This document shows, piece by piece, positions 40,792 through 49,153 of a stretch of DNA of 64,000 bases (the first letter of the stretch is position 1; each line of letters opens with the position of its first letter). The DNA is from Pilosibacter fragilis. GTDB lineage: Bacteria; Bacillota; Clostridia; Lachnospirales; Lachnospiraceae. Location of the stretch: positions 22,813 to 86,812 of the forward strand of contig NZ_JAVYJB010000013.1 in NCBI RefSeq assembly GCF_032490495.1, given 5' to 3'. Under the pieces are notes generated by a model. That model was not told the DNA's origin. It ran no database searches and saw nothing but the letters and a program-made list of their open reading frames with translations. A program made the translations under genes and the position numbers.

Positions 40792-41349
40792 ATGAAAATG
40801 AAAAGCGGAAACGAACGAAAAAAAATCATCCGGGAACTCCTGAACAGGACTGATCAGGAATTTACAGATGAAGAGCTGATCCATCAGCTGATCATGACAA
40901 ACATCACAGAAAATTCCAATGAGACAGAAAAGCTGTCCTTCGGCCAGAGAGCATCCGACGCAGTAGCGAAATTTGCCGGAAGCTGGGCATTTATCTTCAG
41001 CTTTATCGCTGTCATGGTCGGATGGATGGCTGTCAACGTTATCCTTGGAACGAAGGCCTTTGATGCCTACCCGTTTATCCTTTTAAATCTGGTACTTTCC
41101 TGCATTGCTGCCATTCAGGCTCCCCTTATCATGATGAGCCAGAACCGACAGGAGGCAAAGGACAGACAACGCGCGGAAAACGACTTTAAGGTCAATTTAA
41201 AGAGTGAACTCATTATCGATGACCTGCACAAAAAAATGGATCTGATCATCGAAAACCAGAAAAAGATCAACCATCGTCTGGATATGCTGGAACAGATCGG
41301 CAAGGCTATAGACACGCCAAAAGCCGGATCCCCTATCCACAATGCTTAA
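40792..41349 (+). CDS. DUF1003 family membrane protein
   Basis: A 185-residue protein with a charged N-terminus (to about residue 45), two hydrophobic segments (about 62-84 and 95-115: AFIFSFIAVMVGWMAVNVIL and FILLNLVLSCIAAIQAPLIM) and a C-terminal helical, probably coiled-coil tail. SQNRQEAKDRQRAENDFKVN just after the second helix is the DUF1003 signature. Start is set at the ATG after AAGGAGATTCACT. The function of the family is unknown. Transcribed alone, upstream of the MATE gene. Confidence 0.85.
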   Translation: MKMKSGNERKKIIRELLNRTDQEFTDEELIHQLIMTNITENSNETEKLSFGQRASDAVAKFAGSWAFIFSFIAVMVGWMAVNVILGTKAFDAYPFILLNLVLSCIAAIQAPLIMMSQNRQEAKDRQRAENDFKVNLKSELIIDDLHKKMDLIIENQKKINHRLDMLEQIGKAIDTPKAGSPIHNA

Positions 41350-41359
41350 TACAAAATAA

Positions 41360-41460
41360 GAATGTGCCTTGGCACATTCGCGCGGTCACTTGCGACAATC
41401 TACATCTTCACGCAAGTACACAAATATTCCGCAGTACAGTTTTTCTGTACTGCGGATTTT
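41360..41460 (+). promoter_or_regulatory. Structured leader with terminator ahead of the MATE gene
   Basis: Three hairpins follow one another: GAATGTGCC/GGCACATTC (41360-41379), ACTTGCG/CGCAAGT (41388-41417) and TCCGCAGTACAG/CTGTACTGCGGA (41428-41456) followed by TTTTATAC. The last reads as an intrinsic terminator ending just before the CAGGAGAG ribosome site. It may end the DUF1003 transcript or attenuate the MATE gene. Confidence 0.5.
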
Positions 41461-41478
41461 ATACAGGAGAGTTTTATT

Positions 41479-42837
41479 ATGGCTGCAGAAAATGATCTCG
41501 GCCGTGACGACATAAAAAAACTCGTCGTCCGGATCGCAATTCCCAGTATGCTGGCACAGTTTGTCAGCGTCCTTTACAGTATCGTAGACCGCATGTATAT
41601 CGGAAATATCCCCGGATCCGGCGACATGGCACTGGCGGGGGCCGGTGTCTGCGGTCCGGTAGTCACTATGGTCGGCTCCGTCGCGTTTCTCGTGGGAATC
41701 GGCGGTGCCCCGCTTATGAGCATGAAGATGGGACAGGGCGATAAAAAGGCCGCCGAGCGGATCCTTGCAAACTGCTTCCTCATGCTGGCAGTATGTTCCC
41801 TCCTCATGGTGGCCTGCATCTACCCGATCCGCATTCCGATGCTGCGGTATTTCGGTGCCAGCGATATCACACTGCCCTACGCAAACGCATATTTTACGAT
41901 ATATCTGACCGGAACCGTATTCGCCCTAATGTCCACAGGTATGAACCAGTTTATCATCTGTCAGGGCTTTGCAAAAACCGGCATGTACTCCGTCATCCTC
42001 GGCGCGGTGCTGAACATCATTCTGGATCCAATCTTCATCTTCGGCCTCCACATGGGCGTCTCCGGTGCCGCCGTCGCAACCGTCATCTCCCAGATGGCGA
42101 GCTGCGCTTTCGTCCTGAGGACACTGTTCGGGAAAAATATGCCGGTGCGCATCACCTTCGGCGGTTACAGCTGGCGGCTGATCCGCAGAGTGCTCACCAT
42201 CGGCTTTACCCCATTTATCATCATCGCCATGGATAACGTCATGATCATCACCATGAACGCGATCCTGCAAAAATACGGCGGTGCGGAGCGCGGAGACCTT
42301 CTGATCACCTGCGCAACCATTGCCCAGAGCTTCATGCTCGTAGTCACCATGCCTCTCGGCGGTATCACCAGCGGAACTCAGGCTGTTCTTGCCTACAATT
42401 TCGGAGCCGGAAAGACCGACCGCGTAAAAAATGCGCAGAAGTACATCTTTAGCCTTGCTGCGGCATACACCGCTCTGCTCTTCGTCCTTGCGCGTACCAT
42501 CGGCGGCCTGTTTGTCCGTCTCTTTACAGCAGACCCGATCGTTGCCGCAGAAGCGCTCCGGGCGATCCGGATCTTCACTCTGGCGATCATCCCGCTGGCA
42601 TTCCAGTATGAGATCGTCGACGGTTTCACCGGTCTTGGTCAGGTACAGGTTGCCCTGCCGCTTTCCTTCTTCCGAAAAGGCGCATACTTTGTATCCCTGT
42701 TCCTGCTTCCCGCGATGTTCGGAGCTGAAGCGGCGTTTTACGCAGAACCGGTATCTGATATCCTTGGACCGATTGCTTCGGTGATCGTGTATCTCACTTC
42801 GATGAAGAAGGTTCTGGCGAAAGCCGGGGCTAATTAA
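41479..42837 (+). CDS. MATE family efflux transporter
   Basis: A 452-residue membrane protein with 12 predicted helices in two repeats, an Na+ or H+ coupled exporter of drugs or cations. It opens with VVRIAIPSMLAQFVSVLYSI and IVDRMYIGNIPGSGDMALAG, typical of clostridial MATE proteins (DinF/NorM type). The second half starts near residue 235 (LIRRVLTIGFTPFIIIAMDN). Start follows CAGGAGAGTTTTATT; the frame is open upstream but without a ribosome site. A terminator-like hairpin lies immediately before the gene. Confidence 0.92.
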   Translation: MAAENDLGRDDIKKLVVRIAIPSMLAQFVSVLYSIVDRMYIGNIPGSGDMALAGAGVCGPVVTMVGSVAFLVGIGGAPLMSMKMGQGDKKAAERILANCFLMLAVCSLLMVACIYPIRIPMLRYFGASDITLPYANAYFTIYLTGTVFALMSTGMNQFIICQGFAKTGMYSVILGAVLNIILDPIFIFGLHMGVSGAAVATVISQMASCAFVLRTLFGKNMPVRITFGGYSWRLIRRVLTIGFTPFIIIAMDNVMIITMNAILQKYGGAERGDLLITCATIAQSFMLVVTMPLGGITSGTQAVLAYNFGAGKTDRVKNAQKYIFSLAAAYTALLFVLARTIGGLFVRLFTADPIVAAEALRAIRIFTLAIIPLAFQYEIVDGFTGLGQVQVALPLSFFRKGAYFVSLFLLPAMFGAEAAFYAEPVSDILGPIASVIVYLTSMKKVLAKAGAN

Positions 42838-42868
42838 CCGGTTCCGCCAAAACTAAGTGTAAATACGC

Positions 42869-42940
42869 AAAAACAGAGCATATATCTTCGCATGCCAATG
42901 TTTTACATAGGTTATGGTTGAATATATGCTCTGTTTTTTA
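42869..42940. terminator. Bidirectional terminator between MATE and ABC-F genes
   Basis: AAAAACAGAGCATATAT and ATATATGCTCTGTTTTTT are perfectly complementary across a 38-base loop, ending in T runs on both strands; it serves the two convergent genes. Confidence 0.75.
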
Positions 42941-42995
42941 TGTCTGCAGACAGTTTACACTGCCATTTTCTATCTCAATTCAGGCGGCAGCAGAA

Positions 42996-44633
42996 TCAGT
43001 CATCATTCTCTTCACTCTCAGTGATCGTATATGTGAATCTCTTTCTCGCCATCTCATCGCTCTCAAGGTACTCGTCGTAGGTCGTGATCTTATCGATCAG
43101 CTGGCCGTTGATGATCTCCATGATACGGTTTGCAGTCGTCTCTACGACCTGATGGTCACGGGAGGAGAAGATGATCACGCCCGGGAACTTCTTCATTCCG
43201 TTGTTCAGGGCTGTGATGGACTCCATGTCCAGATGGTCAGTCGGCTCATCAAACATCAGTACGTTCGCGCCGGAGATCATCATCTTGGAGAGCATGCAGC
43301 GCACCTTCTCACCACCGGAGAGAACTTTTACCTTTTTTACGCCGTCTTCACCGGCAAACAGCATTCTTCCGAGGAATCCGCGGACATATGTGACATCTTT
43401 TTCCGGGGAGTACTGGGTCAGCCAGTCTACGATCGTATCATCATTGTTGAACTCTGCGCTGTTATCCTTCGGGAAGTACGCCTGAGTCGTTGTGAGGCCC
43501 CATTTGTAGCTTCCGGAATCCGGCTCCATCTCACCGGAGAGGATCTTGAAGAGTGTGGTCTTCGCAAGCTCGTTCGGTCCTACAAGGGCAACCTTGTCCT
43601 CTCTTCCCAGGGTAAAGGAAATATTGTCGAGAACCTTTACGCCGTCGATGGTCTTTGTAAGTCCCTCAACGGAGAGAACCTCGTTTCCGATCTCACGGGC
43701 CGGACGGAAGTCGATATACGGGTATTTTCTGCTGGACGGGCGGATCTCGTCAAGCTCGATCTTCTCTAACGCACGTTTTCTGGATGTCGCCTGCTTGGAC
43801 TTGGAAGCGTTGGCGGAGAATCTCTGGATGAACTCCTGCAACTCTTTGATCTTCTCCTCTTTCTTTCTGTTTGCTTCCTTCATCTGCTTGATCATCAACT
43901 GGCTGGACTCGAACCAGAAATCATAGTTTCCGGCATAGAGCTGGATCTTGCCGTAGTCGATATCAGCGATCTGCGTGCAGACTTTATTTAAGAAATAACG
44001 GTCATGGGATACCACGATAACAGTATTCTCAAAGTTGATCAGGAACTCCTCAAGCCATGCGATCGCGTCGAGATCCAGATGGTTCGTCGGCTCATCGAGG
44101 AGCAGGATATCCGGGTTTCCGAATAATGCCTGGGCGAGGAGAACTTTAACCTTCTGCGGTCCGAGAAGGTCTTTCATCGTTTTATAGTGGAGGTCTGTCT
44201 CGATACCAAGACCGTTTAACAGGTTCTCAGCGTCGGACTCCGCTTCCCATCCGTTCATGGTTGCGAACTCGCCTTCGAGCTCTGCAGCCTTGATTCCATC
44301 TTCGTCTGTGAACTCTTCCTTCATGTAGATCGCGTCTTTTTCCTTCATAATGTCATAAAGGCGCTTATTTCCCATGATAACGGTATCGAGAACTGTGTAC
44401 TCGTCGTATTTAAAGTGGTCCTGCTGTAAGAAGGAAAGACGCTGACCCGGAGTGATCGCAACTTCACCGTTTGTCGGCTCGAGCTGACCGGATAAGATCT
44501 TTAAAAATGTGGACTTTCCGGCACCGTTGGCACCGATCAGACCATAACAGTTTCCTTCTGTGAATTTAATGTTTACGTCTTCAAATAAAGCTTTTTTTCC
44601 GACACGGAGTGTCACATTATTTGCACTAATCAT
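42996..44633 (-). CDS. ABC-F family ATPase (YbiT-like)
   Basis: A 545-residue cytoplasmic protein with two ABC domains. Domain 1 has GANGAGKSTFLKIL and ILLLDEPTNHLD, but its signature is DLLGPQKVKVLLAQ rather than LSGGQ. Domain 2 has LSGGEKVRCMLSK and VLMFDEPTDHLD but Walker A GPNELAKTTL. These deviations resemble the YbiT/YkpA branch of ABC-F translation factors. The linker (about residues 235-300) is rich in Lys/Arg (KEEKIKELQEFIQRF). Start follows AAAAGGAGATTTAGAAA. Probably acts at the ribosomal E site. Transcribed alone. Confidence 0.9.
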   Translation of the reverse strand: MISANNVTLRVGKKALFEDVNIKFTEGNCYGLIGANGAGKSTFLKILSGQLEPTNGEVAITPGQRLSFLQQDHFKYDEYTVLDTVIMGNKRLYDIMKEKDAIYMKEEFTDEDGIKAAELEGEFATMNGWEAESDAENLLNGLGIETDLHYKTMKDLLGPQKVKVLLAQALFGNPDILLLDEPTNHLDLDAIAWLEEFLINFENTVIVVSHDRYFLNKVCTQIADIDYGKIQLYAGNYDFWFESSQLMIKQMKEANRKKEEKIKELQEFIQRFSANASKSKQATSRKRALEKIELDEIRPSSRKYPYIDFRPAREIGNEVLSVEGLTKTIDGVKVLDNISFTLGREDKVALVGPNELAKTTLFKILSGEMEPDSGSYKWGLTTTQAYFPKDNSAEFNNDDTIVDWLTQYSPEKDVTYVRGFLGRMLFAGEDGVKKVKVLSGGEKVRCMLSKMMISGANVLMFDEPTDHLDMESITALNNGMKKFPGVIIFSSRDHQVVETTANRIMEIINGQLIDKITTYDEYLESDEMARKRFTYTITESEENDD

Positions 44634-44881
44634 TTTCTAAATCTCCTTTTAACTGACAAGGGGTATCTGTGAAATGCGCCTTAGCGCATCCCCCGCGCCG
44701 GGCACAAACAGCCTGCCTCGGATCTAAACCCTGGCAGAACTTAAAACGATAACCTTCCGCAAATGTCTCCAGCCTGCCGGTCAGTTATCAAAGTCCTTCT
44801 TATTCTATTAAAGAACACAAGTTTTTGCAAGGCTTTTCGCGAAAAAAGCCTGTTTTTCAAGGAAAAATCCTATCCAACAAA

Positions 44882-44920
44882 AGAACTGCCGCTCCAAGTA
44901 CAACTCGGAACGGCAGTTCT
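44882..44920 (-). terminator. Cold-shock gene terminator
   Basis: AGAACTGCCG (44882-44891) pairs with CGGCAGTTCT (44911-44920); TTTTGTT follows on the minus strand, 22 bases after the stop codon. Confidence 0.75.
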
Positions 44921-44942
44921 CTTAGTTTCTCTTCTATTCGAA

Positions 44943-45155
44943 TTAGAGTTTAACTACGTTAACAGCGCGAAGCTTCTTGCTGTTCTTCGGATCCTGCTCT
45001 GTGTCGAAAGTAACCTTCTGGCCCTCTTCAAGAGTCTTGAAGCCGTCGCCTACGATTGCGGAAAAGTGTACGAATACGTCGTCGCCGCCATTATCGTTGG
45101 AGATGAATCCGTAGCCTTTCTCAGAATTGAACCACTTAACTGTACCGTTGTTCAT
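44943..45155 (-). CDS. Cold-shock domain protein (CspA family)
   Basis: A 70-residue single-stranded nucleic-acid-binding protein. It contains the RNP-1 motif KGYGFIS and the RNP-2 motif VFVHFSAI and has normal CspA length. Start is set at the ATG after TGGAGGTACCAAA; the open frame continues 20 codons upstream. The gene has a ~165-base leader from a promoter at 45325-45353. That leader contains a long terminator-like hairpin, suggesting temperature- or Csp-dependent control. Probably an RNA chaperone. Confidence 0.95.
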   Translation of the reverse strand: MNNGTVKWFNSEKGYGFISNDNGGDDVFVHFSAIVGDGFKTLEEGQKVTFDTEQDPKNSKKLRAVNVVKL

Positions 45156-45234
45156 TTTGGTACCTCCATAAAAAATTGAATTTTTCCGTACTAAGACTAT
45201 TGGAAATCCCCACACATCGCTGTTGGTCTTTATT

Positions 45235-45300
45235 TCAAAAAACTCACATGCTTTTGTAATTCATCGTATCGCGCAAATGACTTACAAAAACATGTGAGTT
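45235..45300 (-). promoter_or_regulatory. Terminator-like hairpin in the cold-shock gene leader
   Basis: AACTCACATG (45241-45250) pairs with CATGTGAGTT (45291-45300) and TTTTGTAA (45252-45259) with TTACAAAA (45282-45289), an 18-pair stem with one mismatch. On the minus strand a run of six T follows. It lies between the promoter and the coding region. Confidence 0.65.
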
Positions 45301-45324
45301 CAATAGTGCATCGGAATTAACTTA

Positions 45325-45353
45325 ACAATATCACACTTCTGGTCTTGTGTCAA
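45325..45353 (-). promoter_or_regulatory. Cold-shock gene promoter
   Basis: On the minus strand TTGACA (45353-45348), 17 bases, TATTGT (45330-45325). The predicted start is near 45318. Confidence 0.65.
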
Positions 45354-45367
45354 TCGAATTTCCAAGA

Positions 45368-45409
45368 AACGGGCGGTCTGTTTTATCCTTACGAACCGCC
45401 CGTTTTTCC
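45368..45409. terminator. Terminator after malQ
   Basis: AACGGGCGGT (45368-45377) pairs perfectly with ACCGCCCGTT (45395-45404), with a T run on the plus strand and a shorter one on the minus strand. It lies about 105 bases after the malQ stop; no gene is seen between. Confidence 0.65.
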
Positions 45410-45513
45410 TTATTTCTCGGCACTGTGCCGCGTACCGCAAACATCTGTTTTTCTCGACAAAAATTGACTTTTCCCTTCGGTAATTCTACCGTGATTTTTG
45501 TATTTTTTTCGAT

Positions 45514-47013
45514 CTAAAACCGTCCGAATGTATCGACCAGCCATGACAGATGGTTGATATGATCCTGCGTCAGCTCGCCCGGTTTCATTCTCCATCTCCA
45601 GTTGTTTCCCACCGTACCCGGCGTGTTCATTCTCGCCCAGCTATCGAGCTTTAAGACATCCTGCGCCTGGAAGATCACAACGCTGGCTACAGACGCGTAG
45701 GCGGTCTTTAAGACCTTGTCTACGACCTCATGCTGATGGGAGACACCCATGTAGTCTGCGATATACTGCAACTCCCACCACTGGCGCGCCTCCGGCTTAA
45801 AGTAGCCCACCAGAGTCTCGTTGTCATGGGTTCCGCCGTAAACGACGGAATTCGGGGAGTACATATGCGGCAGGTGCTCGTTGAAGCGGTCGCCGCTGAA
45901 GGCGAACTCGATGATCTTCATTCCCGGATATCCTGTCTCCTCAAGAAGCTCCTTGACCTCCGGAACAAAGATTCCAAGATCCTCCGCGATGATCTTCGTG
46001 TCACCGATGACCATGTTGATGGCATCTGTGAGCTTCTTTCCAGGTCCCTTTAACCACTCGCCTGTCTTTCCGTCCTCGGAACCCGCCGGAATCGCGTAGT
46101 ACTGGGTTACACCGATAAAGTGGTCGATACGGACCACGTCATACAGGCGGGCAGACGCTTTCATGCGCTCCTTCCACCATGCGAAATCGGTCTTTTCCTG
46201 AACATCCCAGCGGTAAAGCGGATTGCCCCAGAGCTGTCCCGTCTCGCTGAATGCGTCCGGCGGAACTCCGGCAACCTTGATCGGAGTCAGGTTCTCCTCA
46301 TCCAAAAGGAATAACTCCGGGTGGGTCCAGACATCCGCGCTGTCAAGTGCCACGTAGATCGGAATATCACCGATGATGGAGATTCCCTGCTCATTCGCAT
46401 ATGCGCGGAGCTTTCCCCACTGCTGGTAGAATTTATACTGTAAAAACTTCCAGAAGTCGATCTCGTCCTTCAATTCCTCGCGGTAGGACTCCACCGCTTC
46501 TTTCTTCCGGAACCGGATATCTTCCGGCCATGCCAGCCATTCTTTATTATCAAAATGGAACTTTAACGCCATGTAAAATGCGTAATCATTCAGCCAGAAC
46601 CAGCTGTCCATACAGAACTTCTCGTAGCCCTGTTCCTCGCGGTACTCACTTCTCGCGTACGCCTTTTTCAACAGTGGAAACCGGTACCAGAACACCGCGT
46701 CGTACGCCACCTGGGTCGGATTATCCCCCCAGTAACAGGCGTTGATCTCGTCCTGTGTGAGAAGTCCCTCCTTCACCAGGGTATCCAGATCGATAAAGTA
46801 CGGATTTCCCGCAAAAGCGGAAAATGACTGGTACGGGCTGTCCCCGTAGCTTGTCGGTCCCACCGGCAGAACCTGCCAGTATTTCTGTCTTGCTTTCTTT
46901 AAGAAGTCCACGAAATCATAGGCCGCACTGCCAAATGTACCGATTCCGTATGGTGACGGCAGGCTTGACACCGGCATCAGAATTCCGGCTCCGCGCTCCA
47001 GCATTGTCTTCAT
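45514..47013 (-). CDS. malQ: 4-alpha-glucanotransferase (amylomaltase)
   Basis: A 499-residue GH77 enzyme that transfers maltooligosaccharide units between glucans. Start at the ATG after GAAGGGGATACAAAT gives normal MalQ length. The active-site motifs are complete: VVRIDHFIGV (nucleophile Asp), IIAEDLGIFVP (acid/base Glu) and VVYGGTHDNETLVGYF (third Asp). Opening motif LMPVSSLPSPYGIGTFG is typical. It may work with the GH13-like protein at 21219-23111 in glycogen or maltodextrin metabolism, though they are far apart. Transcribed alone. Confidence 0.96.
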   Translation of the reverse strand: MKTMLERGAGILMPVSSLPSPYGIGTFGSAAYDFVDFLKKARQKYWQVLPVGPTSYGDSPYQSFSAFAGNPYFIDLDTLVKEGLLTQDEINACYWGDNPTQVAYDAVFWYRFPLLKKAYARSEYREEQGYEKFCMDSWFWLNDYAFYMALKFHFDNKEWLAWPEDIRFRKKEAVESYREELKDEIDFWKFLQYKFYQQWGKLRAYANEQGISIIGDIPIYVALDSADVWTHPELFLLDEENLTPIKVAGVPPDAFSETGQLWGNPLYRWDVQEKTDFAWWKERMKASARLYDVVRIDHFIGVTQYYAIPAGSEDGKTGEWLKGPGKKLTDAINMVIGDTKIIAEDLGIFVPEVKELLEETGYPGMKIIEFAFSGDRFNEHLPHMYSPNSVVYGGTHDNETLVGYFKPEARQWWELQYIADYMGVSHQHEVVDKVLKTAYASVASVVIFQAQDVLKLDSWARMNTPGTVGNNWRWRMKPGELTQDHINHLSWLVDTFGRF

Positions 47014-47204
47014 ATTTGTATCCCCTTCTGTCCGGCAGATCCCCGCCTGTTTATCTTTTACCATTCAGCATTTTACCATCCATAACGGCTCACAGCCCGG
47101 CACATATTATGCGCAGGGCTGTTGCTGATTTCTTCTGTATCGTCCACCTTCTACACTCCGCTGTTCATGCCATTGGCAGACAGCAACAGAAACTTTCTGG
47201 TGAA

Positions 47205-48029
47205 TTAACGATTCTTCTTGATTCTCTCGTCGTTTTCAAGGACTTTCTTCGCGATCATGATAAAGTGGAGCTTGAAGTTATCCTCTGTATCGTTTACGTC
47301 AAGTCCGGTATTGATGCGGACCATATTTAAGCTTGTCTTTACATCATCCTCAGACATTCCGAGCTGTCTTGCAGTCTCAGCGATGTCCTCTTTGCATTTG
47401 TAGTATTTCGCGAGAACCCGCTTCTCAGTCTCACCGAGCTGTTTTAAAACGGTTCTGGTAAGGCGGTCACCGAAGTTTACAACCATCTGGTTGATGCTGC
47501 TGTAAATCTCCATACCCATGTATTCAAGGATCACACGGTCTTTCTTGAAGATCTCGCCGGCCTTTACCGCATCCTGGGCATTGATGTATGTATGCTTGAT
47601 TCCCTTGATTCCGCTCTCGATCGTACCGATGCCGACGCGGATCTTTCTGTCAGAATTGATCTTTTCTACCTGCTCAAGGGCTGTCTCCTTGATCTGCGGG
47701 ATCAGGTCACGCATTGCGGATTTGTCGTTCATGATCAGGATCACGCATACGCCGCTGTCGCAGGTGATAATCTGCTTTCCACCGATCTTCTTGTTGATAT
47801 CGGAGAGAGCGATGATCGCGTTTGCCGCGTCTGTGAGCTTCTCACGGTCTTCCGGTTTTACATTCATATCAGACGGATACTGGAAAGAGACCGCCATAAA
47901 GGTGTCCATATCCACGTCGAAACCAAGCTGTCTTCCAAACTGTTTTACCAGATCCTCGTCCTCGTAGTATCCGATTACGATGTCATTAAAATAAGCCGAT
48001 AATGTGATATCTGTCGTGTTCTTGTTCAT
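47205..48029 (-). CDS. PucR/CdaR-like transcriptional regulator
   Basis: A 274-residue protein with a central GGDEF-like/PucR-type domain (ICDSGVCVILIMNDKSAM-like segment, then IRVGIGTIESGIKGIKHTYINAQDAVKAG, shown in part) and a C-terminal helix-turn-helix (residues about 215-255, EDIAETARQLGMSEDDVKTS, LNMVRINTGLD). This matches the CdaR/PucR C-terminal architecture, in which the last helix binds DNA. Start follows GAGGGGTGTATTTC. No adjacent target operon is obvious, so its regulon is unknown. Confidence 0.72.
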   Translation of the reverse strand: MNKNTTDITLSAYFNDIVIGYYEDEDLVKQFGRQLGFDVDMDTFMAVSFQYPSDMNVKPEDREKLTDAANAIIALSDINKKIGGKQIITCDSGVCVILIMNDKSAMRDLIPQIKETALEQVEKINSDRKIRVGIGTIESGIKGIKHTYINAQDAVKAGEIFKKDRVILEYMGMEIYSSINQMVVNFGDRLTRTVLKQLGETEKRVLAKYYKCKEDIAETARQLGMSEDDVKTSLNMVRINTGLDVNDTEDNFKLHFIMIAKKVLENDERIKKNR

Positions 48030-48318
48030 GAAATACACCCCTCATTTCTATATATTCGCCGCCGCTCTTTCTGTCCCTTCACCGGATCCGTATGCGGCGG
48101 ACAATGCTCTCCGGGAAAGCTTAATTATAAGAAAAATCTTCTTATTTGTCAAGATGTCTGACAATATTTCTCAGTATTGCTATGACTTTTTGCAATTTTG
48201 AAAGATACCAGCAGTAAAACCAGCCTTCAAAATGATTTTCCATGGATTTTATCTCATTCCAGATGCATTTAGTTTACATAACTTTTCAGAGAAATTGCCT
48301 GATGCTGTCGTTCTGAAA

Positions 48319-49005
48319 TTAACTCAGCATCTCACCTATCTTTTCCAACGTATCCGCCTCGTAATCCACATGCACCCCGGCTGTATTCTCCTGATGGTGC
48401 GGGTTGTACCACAGAGTATCGATCCCCACGTTGTTTCCGCCACGGATATCAGAAGTCAGGGAGTCGCCGATGATCAGCATGTTCTCCACGTCGTTTCTGC
48501 CCATCTTTTCAAAGCAGTAATCGAAGTACTCCTGCTGCGGTTTCTGGTATCCGGATTCCTCAGAAACGTAGATTCCCTGAAACAGCTTGTCCAGACCTGC
48601 TACCGCGAGGCGTTTATACTGGGTCTCAGCGACGCCGTTTGTAACGATATGAAGCTCATAGCGATTCTTTAAGCCATTAAGGAGGTCCATGACTCCGTCT
48701 AAAAGAAACGCACTCTCATTTAATGTCTGGCGGTACAATCCATCGACCTCAGCGCCATTTACCTTGATTCCGAAGTCACTGAAGAAATCCTCAAATCGCA
48801 GGCTTAACACCTGCTCTCTCGTAAGTTCCCCGCGCTCCAACTTCTGCCAGTAGCTTTTGTTCAGATGGTGGTACTTCTGCATGTTCTCCTCTGTAGCCGG
48901 TACGCCAAAGTGGGTGAGTACCCGCTCGATGCCGATCTTCTCCGCCTTGTCGAAATCCAGAAGTGTTCCATCCACATCAAAAAGAAGCACCTGGTATTTT
49001 TTCAT
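48319..49005 (-). CDS. HAD family nucleotidase (YjjG type)
   Basis: A 228-residue HAD hydrolase with nucleophile motif LLFDVDGTLLDFD at the N-terminus, HIVTNGVAETQYKRL (motif II), QKPQQEYFDYCF (motif III Lys) and LIIGDSLTSDIRGGNNVGI (motif IV). Length and motifs match the YjjG/YfnB group, which dephosphorylate noncanonical pyrimidine or other nucleoside monophosphates. Start follows AACAGGAGCAAACAAGTT. It lies downstream of pyrC on the same strand with 149 bases between, so a link to pyrimidine housecleaning is possible. Confidence 0.87.
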   Translation of the reverse strand: MKKYQVLLFDVDGTLLDFDKAEKIGIERVLTHFGVPATEENMQKYHHLNKSYWQKLERGELTREQVLSLRFEDFFSDFGIKVNGAEVDGLYRQTLNESAFLLDGVMDLLNGLKNRYELHIVTNGVAETQYKRLAVAGLDKLFQGIYVSEESGYQKPQQEYFDYCFEKMGRNDVENMLIIGDSLTSDIRGGNNVGIDTLWYNPHHQENTAGVHVDYEADTLEKIGEMLS

Positions 49006-49153
49006 AACTTGTTTGCTCCTGTTCTTTATTTCTCACAATTCTCAGCTTTGCCTCCTCCTGCATTGCTGAAAACCGCTGCACTCCCCGGATCCAGCTCCAA
49101 CCGGACTCTCTGAGTCTTATCAGCCCGATGCCAGGGAGCTCTGCTGTATGTTC

